From assembly GCF_028372415.1 (NCBI RefSeq), contig NC_092879.1:63838151-63902150 (forward strand): a DNA stretch of 64,000 nt. Reading direction: 5' to 3'. Numbering within the stretch: the first letter of the stretch is position 1; the number at the start of each line of letters is the position of its first letter. The translations under genes were made by a program, and so were the position numbers. This document shows, one piece after another, positions 33,361 through 45,045 of the stretch. This DNA comes from Notamacropus eugenii (lineage: Eukaryota > Chordata > Mammalia > Diprotodontia > Macropodidae). The notes beneath the pieces were generated by a model that had not been told where the DNA came from, made no database searches, and was given only the letters and a program-made list of their open reading frames with translations.

Positions 33361-34089
33361 TGAGGCCAACATTTAATCCCTTGCCCTTGACTGCAACAGA
33401 GCTGTAAGACTCTAACCACCATGCCCCAATACTGTTAGTCTCTAGGTCACTGAGAGCATCACTTTTCAACTGAGGGTTTGTAGGAATAAATAGGTACACG
33501 GCCTAGCTACGGAACTAGAATTCTTAGGACTCTAGAACTAGTGAGCCCTAAATGCAGCTATAACCATGAGGATCACTGAAATTTTCTAGAGTGTTTTCCA
33601 GCGTAATGTAGATGACTTGTAAATTAACAGCTTGTGGCCTGCTTTTACTTTACTGAGATACAGGGCATCTGTTAAAATAAGAAACTCCTGGCTTAGCTAT
33701 CTCCCATACCAATGTGGTTGCTGGGGAAATAAAGAGGGAGGACTCCAACCTGAATGAGGATTTTTTTTTTGCCTTGGAGGGTTGGAGATGGGAAGTGACT
33801 AGGATAGTGCATTTTATGATACATGAGTCCATGACTGTCTTAATTTAACCATGATTTTTCTAATTGAAATGCTTGGCTATGAATGAAATGACAGTGATCT
33901 GCAAACAGTTGGAGAAGATGGGAGGTATAAGTGGAGCCATGAGGGACCTGATAATTGGCACATTCTTCTAGGCACAGAAATTGAACTATACCAAGAGGCC
34001 GAGCATCGTGCAACCAAATGTCACTGCTGGACCTTTCTCCCCCAGCCACCATGATCATGACTACTGATAGAGCCAACTTTTTACATGAG
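33361..34089. other. Unassigned stretch
   Basis: No recognised repeat or gene. A T-run lies at 33,761-33,770. Confidence 0.5.
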
Positions 34090-34250
34090 CTAGGTCTGAA
34101 AAGGGAGTCAGATTACAAAAGAGTTTCAGTCTCAGGCTGAAAAAGTTTAATTTTACTCTAGAGGCAGTAGGGAGCCAATTAAGATTATTGAGTAGTAGTG
34201 TGACATGGTCAGATCTCTGTCTTAAGAGAACTGCCAAATTAATATCCTGA
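34090..34250 (-). mobile_element. L2 fragment
   Basis: GAGGCAGTAGGGAGCCAATT, TTATTGAGTAGTAGTGTGAC, ATGGTCAGATCTCTGTCTTA match antisense L2 downstream of the RT region. Confidence 0.82.
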
Positions 34251-35769
34251 TTTCTATTTATAGCTCCATCAAACTAGAAAAATGAGCTGCTGGGGAGAAG
34301 GAAACCCCAAAATGAAATGGCTTTCCTTCCTGCACCTTCCTGCACCTTGCCTAAATTTTCTCCGACCATAAAAACAAAAGCTGAATTGCATTATCCTTGT
34401 CAGGCTTGTAGTGGAGAGAGAACATGAACATCTCTTCATTAGAGAAGAAAATAAAGACGACAAAAAAAGTTACCTCATGCACTGAAGCAAGAAAATGTTA
34501 AATTACCACAGCATTGAAGCCAGGTGATTAAAAGAAATTAACACATTTTTGTGACAAACAAAAGAAGTTGGGAAGCAGAGAACTAGCTGGGTTGTGCTTG
34601 TACTATAGTATTGTAAATTGATGCCAGTCTGTTCCCTCAAGTTCTTTAATTTGTGTGCAACATTTTGGGGATGTTAAATTTATAAATTAATCTTCACAAT
34701 CCTGAGTTGAATAGCTCATTAACTTTTATTTCTTCTCACTTGAGTGCAAGGTCTTGTGTCATCTCCCTTCAAAGGTGTGTGGGAAAACAATGCCAGAGCT
34801 AGAAAGCCCCAGTGTCAGCAGGAATAGCACTGGGTGGCAAGGTACTTAACCAGTTCCGCTCTTGCTGACTCACAGAATACACAAGTGACTTGGTGTATGC
34901 TAGCAACATCATAAAAACAGATGGACTTCCCAATGCACCAATGGGAGTTTGCTCCTCATTAGCTGAGAGCAAGAAGGCTGGGGTGTTCAAAGATTAAAAA
35001 GGTACACAAGAAGGTAAACTGATTGGAAAGAGAGGGCATATGATGTATAATGAGGAGCCCCATCCAGGTACAAAGGGAATCTTCTCTACCACCCTCTCTC
35101 TGCTTTTAGTATTTAAACTGCTCTTCCACCAAAGACATTTTTATCTGCAGACAAGACCCAGGGAAATGACCCCCCCCCTTTGGAAGTCTGGTATAAGGTG
35201 GGACAGAAAAGCAACGTGAGAATGCAAAGGGTCAGGACTCCAATTTCACTCCACATCACAGGACCAATGATGCCTGATGATGGAAATAAATGCCAGACAA
35301 AGAGGCGACCCTGGTTAGAGAAAGGAAGCATTCAGGCATCCCCAAGCTCTCACAATGGTAGCCTTGGAGAAGTTTTAATAGCAACCATTCACGTCATTGC
35401 TGATTCATCTACTTCCTTTACCTTCCTCCTCCCTCCCTGCCTCTGCCTTTCCTTTTGTTTTGTCATACATTTTGCTTTCATTTTATCCCTCAATTCCTTA
35501 CCCCTTTTCATCTTGGCATTCACATACATTTGCTTTGCATTTTCATCTACATTTCCTTTGCATTTAGGGAATTTCTTGGTTCTCCTTCTCAAAGTGTTGG
35601 ATTCCCAATAATGCATATAGGTCCTTGAAGTCAAAGGGTATGTTATATGATCTTTACTAACTGTTCCCTGAACTGAATATACAACCGTCATCTCAATACA
35701 GGGTTAGGCACATGGTGCTCAGTAAAATTTTGCCAATTGGTCCCTGGGATCAATAAAATGCAACTTTAG
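34251..35769. other. Long stretch without a recognised element
   Basis: About 1.5 kb. A pyrimidine-rich part at 35,410-35,560 gives long but low-complexity frames on both strands; these look like composition artefacts rather than genes. Confidence 0.5.
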
Positions 35770-35950
35770 ACCTTGGGTCCATGGACCCTGAAGGGACAGA
35801 TTTCAGGAGGTTTATGAACTTGAATGGAAAAAAGAATTGCATTTTTATTTCAATGTAATTCATTTACTTTGTAATCCTATGCACTTTATTTAATACATTT
35901 AAAAACATTATTCTGAGAAGGGGCCCTTGCCACCAGAAAGGTAAAGATGT
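35770..35950 (-). mobile_element. Unnamed AT-rich mammalian repeat, copy 3
   Basis: GGGTCCATGGACCC, ATTTCAATGTAATTCATTTA, GTAATCCTATGCACTTTATT, AACATTATTCTGAGAAGG. This is the clearest copy of the family, in the orientation opposite to 13,970. Confidence 0.62.
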
Positions 35951-36064
35951 TCTGCTCTGCAAATTGCTAACTCTGACACATACAAACCAAGCACAGACCC
36001 ATAGACCATCTAAATGTCTAGGAGGTTAGAAGTAACTGAAAAATCAGATCTAGAATAAAGAATG

Positions 36065-36145
36065 AGAAAGTCGGGGTTCTTAGAGGTCATTTGGAGTAAT
36101 GCCTCCATTTTATGCAAGAGAAAATTGAGGACTCAGGAGATTAAG
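36065..36145 (-). mobile_element. MIR fragment
   Basis: TTCTTAGAGGTCATTTGGAG, CCTCCATTTTATGCAAGAG, AAATTGAGGACTCAGGAG: antisense MIR core only. Confidence 0.65.
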
Positions 36146-37165
36146 GGGGTCCCACATTTGTTTTCTTGCCCTGACTATATGTATCCTCTGCCCTTATTGT
36201 AGCCTTCATTCTCCCTCACTTGGACTGTTGTGACTGTCTCCTAACTGGGCTTCCCACCTTCATGTCGATCCCTGCTCCATCCCCCAGCCTCTATTAGATT
36301 ACTCTTACTTACACACAGAATGGACCATGTTTTCTTGCTCAAAGACCTTCAGAGGACATTCATTGCCTACTGCATAAAGCATCAACTCCTTTCCCTGTCA
36401 TTCGAGGCCCTCCACAATATGACTCAACTAATAAGAGAACTCTAGCATGATAAGTGGACACACTTTGGAGGATTTACTAAAATGAACAGACAAGTGTTTT
36501 ACAGGAAGAAAAAGTGTGGCTGGACTATGTGCATTGGTGGTATGTCCACATCAATGAGGTCATAGATTCACCAATGCATCCAAATATCTCTGCCACTAAC
36601 CATCTACATGTATACTATACTCTAGCCAAACAGGTCCCTGGACACACCTTAAGCTGTATCTTTCAAGGAACGCTGGCCTTGGAGTCAAAACTCAAGGTGC
36701 TATTCGCTTCCTGTGTGTCCTCAGACAGTTAATTTCCCTTTGCTGTCCTCAGTTTTCTTCTCTTTAAAATGAGGTTGGAGTAATAGTAATCTAAGTTTCA
36801 ACTCCATCTAATTCTATGATCCTTTGACCCATCTCAAAGTGCTTGCTGTTTCCTCTCCTCCAGCTCTGTATAGCATAATCCTACCCATCCCTCAAGATTT
36901 CTCTCAAATAACCTTCTTTCACCTTCCCTCCAGGCCTAAGTAGTATCACCTTCCTCTGAGGCTGAAAGCACTTTGTTCATACTTCATATGGGACTCATGT
37001 CATTCTGCCTTGGCATAAAGCTTTTAGTTTGCTCCATCATCTCTCCTGCTAAATTGTCACTGACAGTGGGGATTTCTTTTATATTTCTTTTAATCCTCTC
37101 CTAGCACCCATGCTGGTCCTTGCCTATACACAAAGCTTCATACATGTTGATTCAATTGAACTGTC
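36146..37165 (+). mobile_element. L2-like LINE, interrupted
   Basis: The 5' part has CCTCACTTGGACTGTTGTGA, CTCCTAACTGGGCTTCCC, TCAAAGACCTTCAGAGGACA, CGAGGCCCTCCACAATATGA. The 3' part (from about 36,830) has CATCCCTCAAGATTTCTCTC and a decayed terminus with TCCTCTCCTAGCACCC. Between them about 400 bp of other sequence is inserted, including a SINE. Confidence 0.68.
36665..36825 (+). mobile_element. MIR/THER-type SINE
   Basis: GGCCTTGGAGTCAAAACTCA, TCAGTTTTCTTCTCTTTAAA, ATGAGGTTGGAGTAATAG, CATCTAATTCTATGATCC. Nested within the L2-like LINE. Confidence 0.78.
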
Positions 37166-37204
37166 CAAGGCTATTAACTGCATTTAATACTGTATGCATA
37201 TGCA

Positions 37205-37455
37205 AAGACTCATATGCAAGAACTTTCTGAGCTGGAAGAGACTATAGACATCATTCCGTCTTATGCTTTTCAGTTCCATCCAGCAGATGGAATTGTTGGC
37301 TGCAAGGTCATGGTTTGAAGAATCAGAGGATCTATGTTCAAACAAGGTCCGTATTGCTTACTATCCGTGTGACATCAAGCAAGTCACTTTACTCACTTTT
37401 CCAACCTGGGGAGAGGTTGAGCTCAGGAGCCTCCAACTTCTAGCTCCAAATCAAT
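37205..37455 (+). mobile_element. SINE inserted beside an antisense SINE scrap
   Basis: 37,205-37,262 is a minus-strand scrap (CTGAGCTGGAAGAGACTATA). From 37,285 a plus-strand SINE follows: GGAATTGTTGGCTGCAAGG, TCTATGTTCAAACAAGGTCC, CCGTGTGACATCAAGCAAGT, AACTTCTAGCTCCAAATC. Confidence 0.65.
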
Positions 37456-37461
37456 AATCTT

Positions 37462-37600
37462 ATATATCAACATAACGTCTTTTATGTATAGGGCACAATT
37501 ATAGTTACTAGAGCTAAAAGGAAACAAAATGACATATTCTGTGTCCTCCATAAGTTTAAAGTGTAGAGTGAAGCAAATGTACAAAATGGGTTGGACATAC
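37462..37600 (-). mobile_element. L2 3' end, weak
   Basis: TTATGTATAGGGCACAATTA then GTCCTCCATAAGTTTAAAGT resembles the antisense L2 terminus. Strongly diverged. Confidence 0.5.
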
Positions 37601-38364
37601 AAAGAAAATAAGTTTCTTTGTGCCTTAAGGGCATTGTTATTCTGAGTTTTCCACCTCTGAGGGTCAAAAGAGAGGAATGAAAGAGTTGGGAAGGTGTTCA
37701 AATTGCCTATTCCTCATTCACATCATGGTTATTTCATACATGAACTGGGGACTTCACTGCAGCTTTAAAACACAACTAGTGGACAAAAACAGAGAAGGAA
37801 AGAGGAAATCTACTGATGATTCCTGTTTTTACTCCCTTTCTATTCTAACCCATTTCAATCTGTTAGCTCCAGACATCTGTGTCTATTATCAGCAGAAATG
37901 AAGATAAATGAGGCATCTTCAAGATCTTCTGGATTTGAGTAGGAGTACTCAAATACAGCCAAATGTGGATGCGATTCACTCAAAACGCAGAGAAATAAGA
38001 AGTTTATAATCACTTGCATTTCGGCTGTGGAAAACCCCCAGTGCCAGGCTTGCTGATTTGGTTGTGCTAATTTACATGGTTTCTGCGAAAAATAATAACA
38101 TGGAGATTCAGAGAGGCCTTCATCACAACACTAGGTTCATGCTTGGACAAGCAGCATGGGTTCATGGGATTTTATTAAACTTTTGTTCTGATTACTAAAG
38201 CATTTAGCTTAATCAGTCAAGATCTGGGCCCGAGGATGGGTAGCAAATCCCTAAGGATACTGGATTAATCCCAGAGTTGCCCGGTGAGTTCTTTAGACAT
38301 ATAAGGAGAAGAGATTTGAAAAATGGACAATGCAGTCAAAATTTTATGAAAAAATAACACTAAA
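37601..38364. other. Unassigned stretch
   Basis: No recognised repeat, gene or RNA. Confidence 0.5.
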
Positions 38365-39160
38365 AATCGACAAGATTTTATTAATCACTTGCTATGTTAG
38401 TGTGCTACACTGGGGAAAGAAAGGCAGAATCAGTCCCTATCATTCAAATGTGGGAGACCATATGTATGCATACTGTCAAATTAAGAGACATGCAAAGTAT
38501 GATGATAAGCTTGGTAAGTTAAGCATAGCTGTTGAGGGGTCTGAGGAAAGCCCTCCTGGAGAAAGTGACACTAGATGGAGAGGCAAAGTAAGATACTCTA
38601 GACATGCAGGATAGCTAATGCAAAGGCTTGGGAGATGGATTGCTGTATGTGCATAATAATGTGGCCAGACTAGAGAAAGTGTAGAAGGGGGCAATCTGTA
38701 AAGAGACTAGAAAAATAGAAAAGGCTTAGGTCAGAAAGGTTCTAAATGCTAAACAGACAAATCATATTTGATCTGAGAGGTAACTGAGGGCTGCTGGATT
38801 TTACTGAGTAGAGACATGTTACAGTCAGTTTACTTTTGGAAAAATCACTGGCAGAAGCACTAAGGATGGATGGGAGAAGGGAAGAGACTTGAGGCAGGGG
38901 AGTTATCACAGCAGTCCAGGCAAAGGCCTGAGGCAGGGCAGTGACTCAGAGAGCAGAGAGATAGGGGCATGTATGCACAATATTGGGGAGGCAAAAACAC
39001 CAACATCTGGTTACTGATTTGATAGTTGAGGTGAGAGTGAGGCCAACACTGTGGTTGGAAACATGGGGGACTACAGTTGTGACTTCGATAGCAATGGGAA
39101 AGTTTCATAGAGGGGAACATTTAGGTGAGGGGAATTAACTAATTCTGTTGTGGGCTCTTA
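38365..39160 (-). mobile_element. L2 LINE, long 3' copy
   Basis: Inverted terminus (TTTTATTAATCACTTGCTATG), AGGAAAGCCCTCCTGGAGAA, GGATAGCTAATGCAAAGGC, TAAATGCTAAACAGACAAAT, GAGACTTGAGGCAGGGGAGT, CAGCAGTCCAGGCAAAGGCC, then GATAGTTGAGGTGAGAGTGA. About 800 bp of continuous antisense L2. Minus-strand frames here are remnants of ORF2. Confidence 0.85.
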
Positions 39161-39454
39161 CCAAAAATGTATGCCTAGACATTGGTACCCTCATGGTGAT
39201 TTCCCAGAGAGGAACTTCTTATTGAATGGTAATGGACATTTCTATATAGTTTGAAGACTTGTGAAGTTTATTTGCTTAAGAAAGGGATTAATCCGGAAAG
39301 CTTGACCAGCTCCAAGAACTTGTTTGCAGGGAAATTGTTTGCACATGAGTCACCTTTTCCTGCGCCCATTATACCTTGTTCAGAGAATGGAGGGCATCTC
39401 CTTAAGTCTCAGTGGTTGGTGGATTAGCAGTAGTTGGACAATCACAAGCATATA
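39161..39454. other. Unassigned stretch holding a 74-bp local repeat
   Basis: The segment 39,335-39,408 recurs at 41,131-41,204 with six differences by eye. The flanks are not alike. I do not recognise the source family. Confidence 0.6.
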
Positions 39455-40034
39455 AGGGTAATTAATGGATTGAAGTCAACTGGGAATGAGCTCTCTAATA
39501 GAATATCCTGGGAATCTGTCCTTGGCCTTGGGCTGTTTAACATTTTTTATCAATGACTTGTATGAAGGCACAGATGGCATGCTTCTCAAATTTGCAGATG
39601 GCAAAGATGGCAGGGATAGCTAAGATAGATCCCAAATGACAGTGACAGGCTAAGATGATGGGCTGGATGAAATAACATAGAATTTAATATGGATAAAGAG
39701 AGTCCTATGCTTGGGGTAAACACGTACAGTATAATACAATACCGAATTGGGGTGGGGATGGGGTATGGGGTAAGTTTTAGTGGTGAACAAGCTAAGGTTA
39801 GCCAGTATCATGCCTGGAAGCCAACCAAACCACTGAAATCTTAGGGTGTTCTAAAGGAGGCCAGAAAACCAAGGACACTGTAGTGATATTCCCTCTGTAC
39901 CCTGCCTTGGTCAGGCAGAGCCCTTCTAGAACAGCGTGATCAGTTCTGACAGCCGCATTTCAGAAAGCATATTAAACTGGACAATATCCAGAGGAAGGAG
40001 GGCTAGATGGTGAAGGAAAAGACTTAAAGTGAAA

Positions 40035-40440
40035 GGGACCTATTTTTCTATGAGGAAATTGAGGCCTAGAGAGGCAGTGAAATACTGTAGAAGGAGCACT
40101 GGACCCGGGGAAAGGAGAGGGAGAGGGGAGAAACGGGATCAAATCCCACTTCGAACACTTATGGGTGATGGAATATTGGATAAAATCCCTTAATTTCTCT
40201 GAGCTTAATTTTCCTCACCTGATAGATAGACATAACAATATGACCTCCCAGGGTTTTTAATGAGGTATAAAAGAAAACCATGTCTTTAGGGTACTTTGCA
40301 AAACTCAAACTTAGCAGAACTTGATCAATATCCCTGATCACTATTTTTATTGAATAAATTATTCAAGATGAGAAGTACTAAGTAACAGAGCCAAGATGGG
40401 AATCAAGGTCCTCCAACTCAATCCCTTCTCATTACACATA
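40035..40440 (-). mobile_element. MIR SINE split by another SINE, inside CR1
   Basis: Left piece ATGAGGAAATTGAGGCCTAG (40,051-40,070), right piece CAGAGCCAAGATGGGAATCA and CTCCAACTCAATCCCTTC (40,386-40,430). Together they are one antisense MIR with the plus-strand SINE 40,075-40,335 between them. Confidence 0.75.
40075..40335 (+). mobile_element. MIR-like SINE nested in the MIR
   Basis: GGAGCACTGGACCCGGGG, GGATCAAATCCCACTTCGAA, TTTTCCTCACCTGATAGATA, CCTCCCAGGGTTTTTAATGA, GTACTTTGCAAAACTCAAAC. Confidence 0.75.
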
Positions 40441-40640
40441 CCCTCAGCCCCAAGGAACCTTCAGATTGTGGCCTAGTTAGACTGAGATGAAGGGACTGGG
40501 ATGCTTATCTAGAAGAAGAGATTTTAGGGGAACAACTTAGTTTTTTACAAACATTTGAAAGCCTGTTTTAGGGAAGAGAGATGCTATGAGTTTTGGTTGG
40601 CCCCAGATGGCAAAACTAGGAGGAAGGATGAGTGGTAGTA

Positions 40641-41403
40641 AGTTTCTTTGCTTTTAGTTTTGATTTTTTGATGTCAACAAATTAACTTCTTAACACTTCA
40701 AACTATCACACACACACACCCCACCCCCCAAAGTAAAATGAGCCCCTTTTCATTTAAGGTAATCCAGTAAGGGACAGATGATACCATATTGGCTGTTTCA
40801 TAAGAGTTTCTTATTGAGGTATGGGCTGGAGTAGAACATTTCTGTGGCCTAAGAAGGTGTTACCAATTATGCAGCTTTCACTGAACCGGAGACAGAAAGC
40901 CTCCCAGACTAGCTCCCCAGTGTGATGTATAACCAGACCTCAAAGTCCTGGACTGAGGCATACTAAATTTCCTCTGGGAAAGATGAATGTGACCTGACTA
41001 TTGGCTATCCTAGCGCCACGCTGGCAGAGCAGTCATTAAGTTACATTCTCAGGTACCCCAGATGACTGCATCAGTTTCCATGAAGGCCCACCCACCTCTC
41101 TCCACGTTCTGTGATTCTGCAGCAACACCATTGTTTGCAAATGATCCACCTTTTCCTGTGCCCGTTATACCTTGTTCAGAGAATGGAGGACATCTCCTTA
41201 AGTATTGGAAGGGTCTCTTTCAGCTTCAAACTCATGAACAATTCCACCCCTTGTTACTCCGTAAAGATGTTGCTTCATACGGCCTCCGTAGGGGTGGAAA
41301 CACAAGTGCATTTTGTTGATTCAAATCTGCTTCCTTCCTGTCCCCACAGTTCTGCTATATTGCCTTCTCCACTGTGTTACAAGCAAGGTAGCCAAAAGAT
41401 TGT
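40641..41403. other. Unassigned stretch with second copy of the 74-bp local repeat
   Basis: Includes 41,131-41,204, the partner of 39,335-39,408. A frame at 41,062-41,319 crosses this repeat and shows no domain. Confidence 0.5.
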
Positions 41404-41515
41404 AGAATCCCATAATGTTAGCAGGAAAAATTCTCAGAGGATCATCTGCTCTAATTCTCTAATTCTACAAAAAGGGAAGTTGAGGACCAGAGAAGCTAAG
41501 AGACAAATAAAGTTC
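41404..41515 (-). mobile_element. MIR/THER-type SINE fragment
   Basis: TAGAATCCCATAATGTTAGC, CTCAGAGGATCATCTGCTCT, GGACCAGAGAAGCTAAGAGA: antisense 3' half. Confidence 0.75.
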
Positions 41516-42861
41516 AACTTAGTAGAGTGTAAGAGTTTTAGAAACATATTCCACAGAATTTTTTGATGCAGATTTGCCTTCTCAGTTAGGTTTTCCTCAA
41601 GGCAATAAGAAGAAGAAATACCCCCACTGAGAGTTTGGCTGATAGGGGAAGGAGAGGAGGGACAAGTTTCTAGTTGCCTGGGTGCTGGGAAGGATGGGGC
41701 TGGGTAATAATGGCAGATCACTGTGTTATTCAAAAGCATGTTTCTAATTTACATTGTGACTAACCCAAGCTAAGCATCTCCCAACAGTCTGTTATAGGGC
41801 TAGGTCCTCTGATTCCTGTAAAAAGACTTATTATATCAGTTCTTACACTGGATGACACAGTGTCAGAGAGCAATGCAGCCTTCCTTGGGGTTTTGAGCCA
41901 ACATTATATTTCATACTCCTCTGGATACAGCCCTCCCCTCCCTCCCTCACCTCATACTACCTTTTTACAGCCATTTTCTGAGACCCTAAGAGCAGCAGTA
42001 GCTGTCACCATGGCGTGATTGGCAGCTGCCAACATCCCTACCCAAACTTGGAAGCTTGCTTAGAAAATGGTGCAGAGGATTGAAGCAGCTTACAGGATTC
42101 CCTATGCAGCAAAGAAATTCCCCCTACTCATCATCCCCTCTTCCTCTTCTTACCAATGATAACAGGGGAGCAATTTACAGGTATGGCCCACAGGCTAGTG
42201 GAGCAGCTTCAAGTTTTATTTGAGTGACTCTTCTGCCTGACAGCTTAAAATTTCCCCAAGATAAAATTGAGTGAATATTGACCTTTGGCACTCTGTTCTA
42301 GGAAGATTTATTAGCGTAGTGATAAAGAGGAGAGTTCAAACCTTATCTGAAGAATTAGGTTCGTGTGAATTAATATCCTGCCACTGGATTTATACTTTCT
42401 TTTTCATATACCTTTGATGAAAAATGCGCCCCCATTCATTTTGTCATATGCTGATGCTAGAAAAATTCATCCCCATTTTGAGACCCTCAATTCAATTTGC
42501 ATGAGAAATGCACAAGCAAGTAGAGGAAATTGAGGCTCTAGATTGGGTCTCCAATGAATATAAACAGGCTCAGGTCCATTCTGCATTGTGGCCAATGGCA
42601 GGGCTTTGATGTTTTTCCGTCACCAATGAGGAATACCATTTCCTGGTCCAGTCTATCATGGACAGCATTGCCCTTAGATTTATGGAGGTAACTAACGTAC
42701 ATCCTGATGAGCTATGCGCCAGTGGTGGTGCAGCTAAGATAGATATCCAGGGTGATAAAGGAATCAACAGGGATTTCACGACCTGTAGAAGACATCTAAT
42801 TCCATTTCCATTCCCAGCAGATTTTGACTGTGGGCCCCAATTTATCCACGGACATCATTTC
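41516..42861. other. Unassigned stretch
   Basis: About 1.3 kb without a recognised element. A weak SINE-like patch at about 42,300-42,350 is not called. Frames at 42,570-42,909 show no recognisable domain. Confidence 0.45.
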
Positions 42862-43060
42862 ATTCAGTGCTTATTCAACACATTCATTGAGTGCCTGTTG
42901 TACATGTAAGGTCACAAGCTATGGGCTGGACTTGTTGGGGGAGGGGATGGGGAAGGAACAAAGAGATGACCATGACATGGTCCTTGCCCTTATGGAGCAT
43001 GGAACATGGGAGTGAAGACAAGAGGCGCAGATGACAGGATTGAGAACCATAAGGAAAATG
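42862..43060 (-). mobile_element. L2 3' region, first piece
   Basis: TATTCAACACATTCATTGAG, TGCCTGTTGTACATGTAAGG, TGGTCCTTGCCCTTATGGAG, then AAGAGGCGCAGATGACAGG in antisense order. It appears to continue after the MIR, at 43,255. Confidence 0.8.
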
Positions 43061-43074
43061 AGACATTAGAGATA

Positions 43075-43240
43075 CGTTCAAAGGAGCTGAACTCAGAAAG
43101 TCCAATCATTTCATTTTACAAATGAGGAAAGAGGATGAGACCTTCAGAGACTACATGAATTCCTCAAGCTACAAAGTTGCAGAGCTGGGATGCCAGCTAA
43201 AAACCTCTCGCTCCCATTCCCACTTTATACCATGCTCCAC
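43075..43240 (-). mobile_element. MIR SINE inserted in L2
   Basis: AGGAGCTGAACTCAGAAAGT, CATTTTACAAATGAGGAAAG, CTCAAGCTACAAAGTTGCAG, CTCGCTCCCATTCCC. Confidence 0.78.
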
Positions 43241-43254
43241 TAGCAAATGAGTTA

Positions 43255-43408
43255 AATATGTAAGTACTCTAAGAGGTACATTATCCCCTGGGGGTTCAAA
43301 AGAAAAAGTGATCACTTCTGAGAGTGATGGGGGAAATCAAGCAAGGCTTCTTGAGAGAGGCCAGGCATGGGGGGGATTGAGAAGGCACTCTAGGAAGACA
43401 TAGGTCCA
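43255..43408 (-). mobile_element. L2, continuation after the MIR
   Basis: AAGCAAGGCTTCTTGAGAGA then GAAGGCACTCTAGGAAGACA is the antisense L2 text expected after the piece ending at 43,060. Confidence 0.6.
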
Positions 43409-43409
43409 G

Positions 43410-43950
43410 CATGAATTTAGCAAGCACATGCTTATTAAGCTTCTATTACCTGGCTCTGTGCTGGGTGTTTAAGGATGCAAAAACAGAAGACAGAATTTGC
43501 CCTAAAGGGATTTCGCTCCATTTTGGGGGATACAGGATACTCACAGATAAGCCAATAGAAGATATGAGTAAAAAATATAGAGTAACTTTGAGGACCCACT
43601 AGAAACTGGGGTCATCAGGAAAGGCCTGTTTAAGAAATTAGTATATCAGCTGAGCCTTGAAGAGAGCAAAGAGTTCCAAGAGAAGAGGTGAGGTAAGGAA
43701 TTGTACATCTGGGAAACAACTGAACCCCAAAAGTGTACCTCTTGAAAAGAAATAATCGGTCTCCAAAGACAGGCAGATGTGCAAGGGTTTTAAATGCCAG
43801 GCAGATGGGCTTATATTTGATCTGAGTGACAACAGCAAGCCACTAGGGCTTTTATAGTTGGAGAGTGCTATAGTCGGATTTATGATTCATAAATGAAGAC
43901 TAAAGAGACATTGAAGGGGTTAAAGGTGAGGTCAGAGAGCAAATACAGGT
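43410..43950 (-). mobile_element. Second L2 3' region in tandem
   Basis: A new inverted terminus (GCACATGCTTATTAAGCTTC, GGCTCTGTGCTGGGTGTTTA) starts here. It continues through AGCTGAGCCTTGAAGAGAGC, AGGGTTTTAAATGCCAGGCA, TATATTTGATCTGAGTGAC and AGCAAGCCACTAGGGC. Confidence 0.83.
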
Positions 43951-44004
43951 CATCAAAATGACCCAATTTTGCCAAACTCAGAGGTATTGGGAAAAATTAA
44001 TGGG

Positions 44005-44175
44005 ATTTGACATTAGAGGGCATGAGCTTGAACCTGCCTATGATATCTATTACCCGTGTGATCGTGTCTAATTCAGTTTTCTCCCCTAGACCTCAGTTTT
44101 TCCATCTGTGAAATGATTTGATATGACTAGATGATCACCAATTTTCCCTTCAGTTATAAAATTCTCTGAATCAGC
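44005..44175 (+). mobile_element. MIR/THER-type SINE
   Basis: GAGCTTGAACCTGCCTATG, TACCCGTGTGATCGTGTC, TTCCATCTGTGAAATGATTT, ACCAATTTTCCCTTCAGT. Confidence 0.72.
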
Positions 44176-45045
44176 ATTGGTCCCATTTTAAATCTAATTT
44201 TAAAACATGCTATAAATCCCAGAGAAAGCAAATCCTTCCAAGGAAGACTTTAACCCTCTAGGAAAACCTAAAATGAAATTTAAAAACAAAGTCATGCAAG
44301 TACCAAGAAAAATGAAACTAGCAAACAAAAATATGCCAAGAGTGGGGTATACCTAATCAGCCAACAATGCGCTAACTCTGCAGTGGCAAACAAGACAAGT
44401 TCCCTGTTCATGCATAAAAGCCATGGACATTCACTGGCAATAAGGGAAATCCTGGGCTAGAAAGATTTAGTAGTCATCTAAAATCCAGACAAAGGTACAG
44501 TGCAAGGGTGAGAAACTATATCAGTAAGGATCCTAGGATACACAGGAGGGGTACAGATTCTTAGATCTGCTTTTCTAAAACGAAAAGAACTTTTGAGGGG
44601 TCAACAATCACTTTACTCAAGCACATATATCATTCACTTAGTTCAGGGGAAACAGCACCCTGAACTTCAGAGAAAATACAAAGAAATAATAATCAACAGA
44701 CAGAGCTTCCAACTGTCTGACCATAAACAATACATGCATAGTTACCAGAGAGAGAAGCACCAAAATCTGGGTTTTTTAAGTTGGGGGGGTTCCTTAGCAG
44801 CTACCCAGAGTCTTGTCTGGCTGAGCAAAACACTTCCAATGAGTGAGCCCCAAAACAAAACCTCACCTTAGAGTATATATATGCTTTTCAGAGCCAGAGG
44901 GCATCACAACGCTTGAGAACCAGTGCCTCATTAGAAATTAACAAAAGGTACGGGCCTTCCTACAAAACAAATATCCCTTAATCATGCTTCCCTTCATGGG
45001 CAGGCCCATTAATGGGTGGGGAAGGTCTTTAACTTTCTAAGATTA
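44176..45045. other. Unassigned stretch
   Basis: A frame at 44,593-44,871 has no recognisable domain. No repeat family is identified. Confidence 0.5.

Larger units (their letters stand above)
39455..40640 (+). mobile_element. CR1/L3-clade LINE, reverse-transcriptase and C-terminal region
   Basis: Translation in broken frames shows the CR1 order: NGLKSTGNELSNRISWESVL (from about 39,462), then GLFNIF, then a KFAD block with LLKFADGK-like text, then VLCLG, then PLYPALVRQ-like text at about 39,895, LDNIQRKEG, and after the nested SINEs KLRWSDY-like and FGWPQMAKL-like remnants of the 3' part. Two SINEs are inserted at about 40,035-40,440. Many frame breaks mark it as old. Confidence 0.75.

Noticed and set aside
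35180-35691. Overlapping long frames on both strands (143 and 100 codons)
   Set aside because: Caused by a pyrimidine-rich stretch that lacks stops in several frames; the peptides are low in complexity.
36430-36665. Possible second RTE fragment (text around GGTATGTCCACATCAATGAG)
   Set aside because: The resemblance is faint and no diagnostic protein motif could be read.
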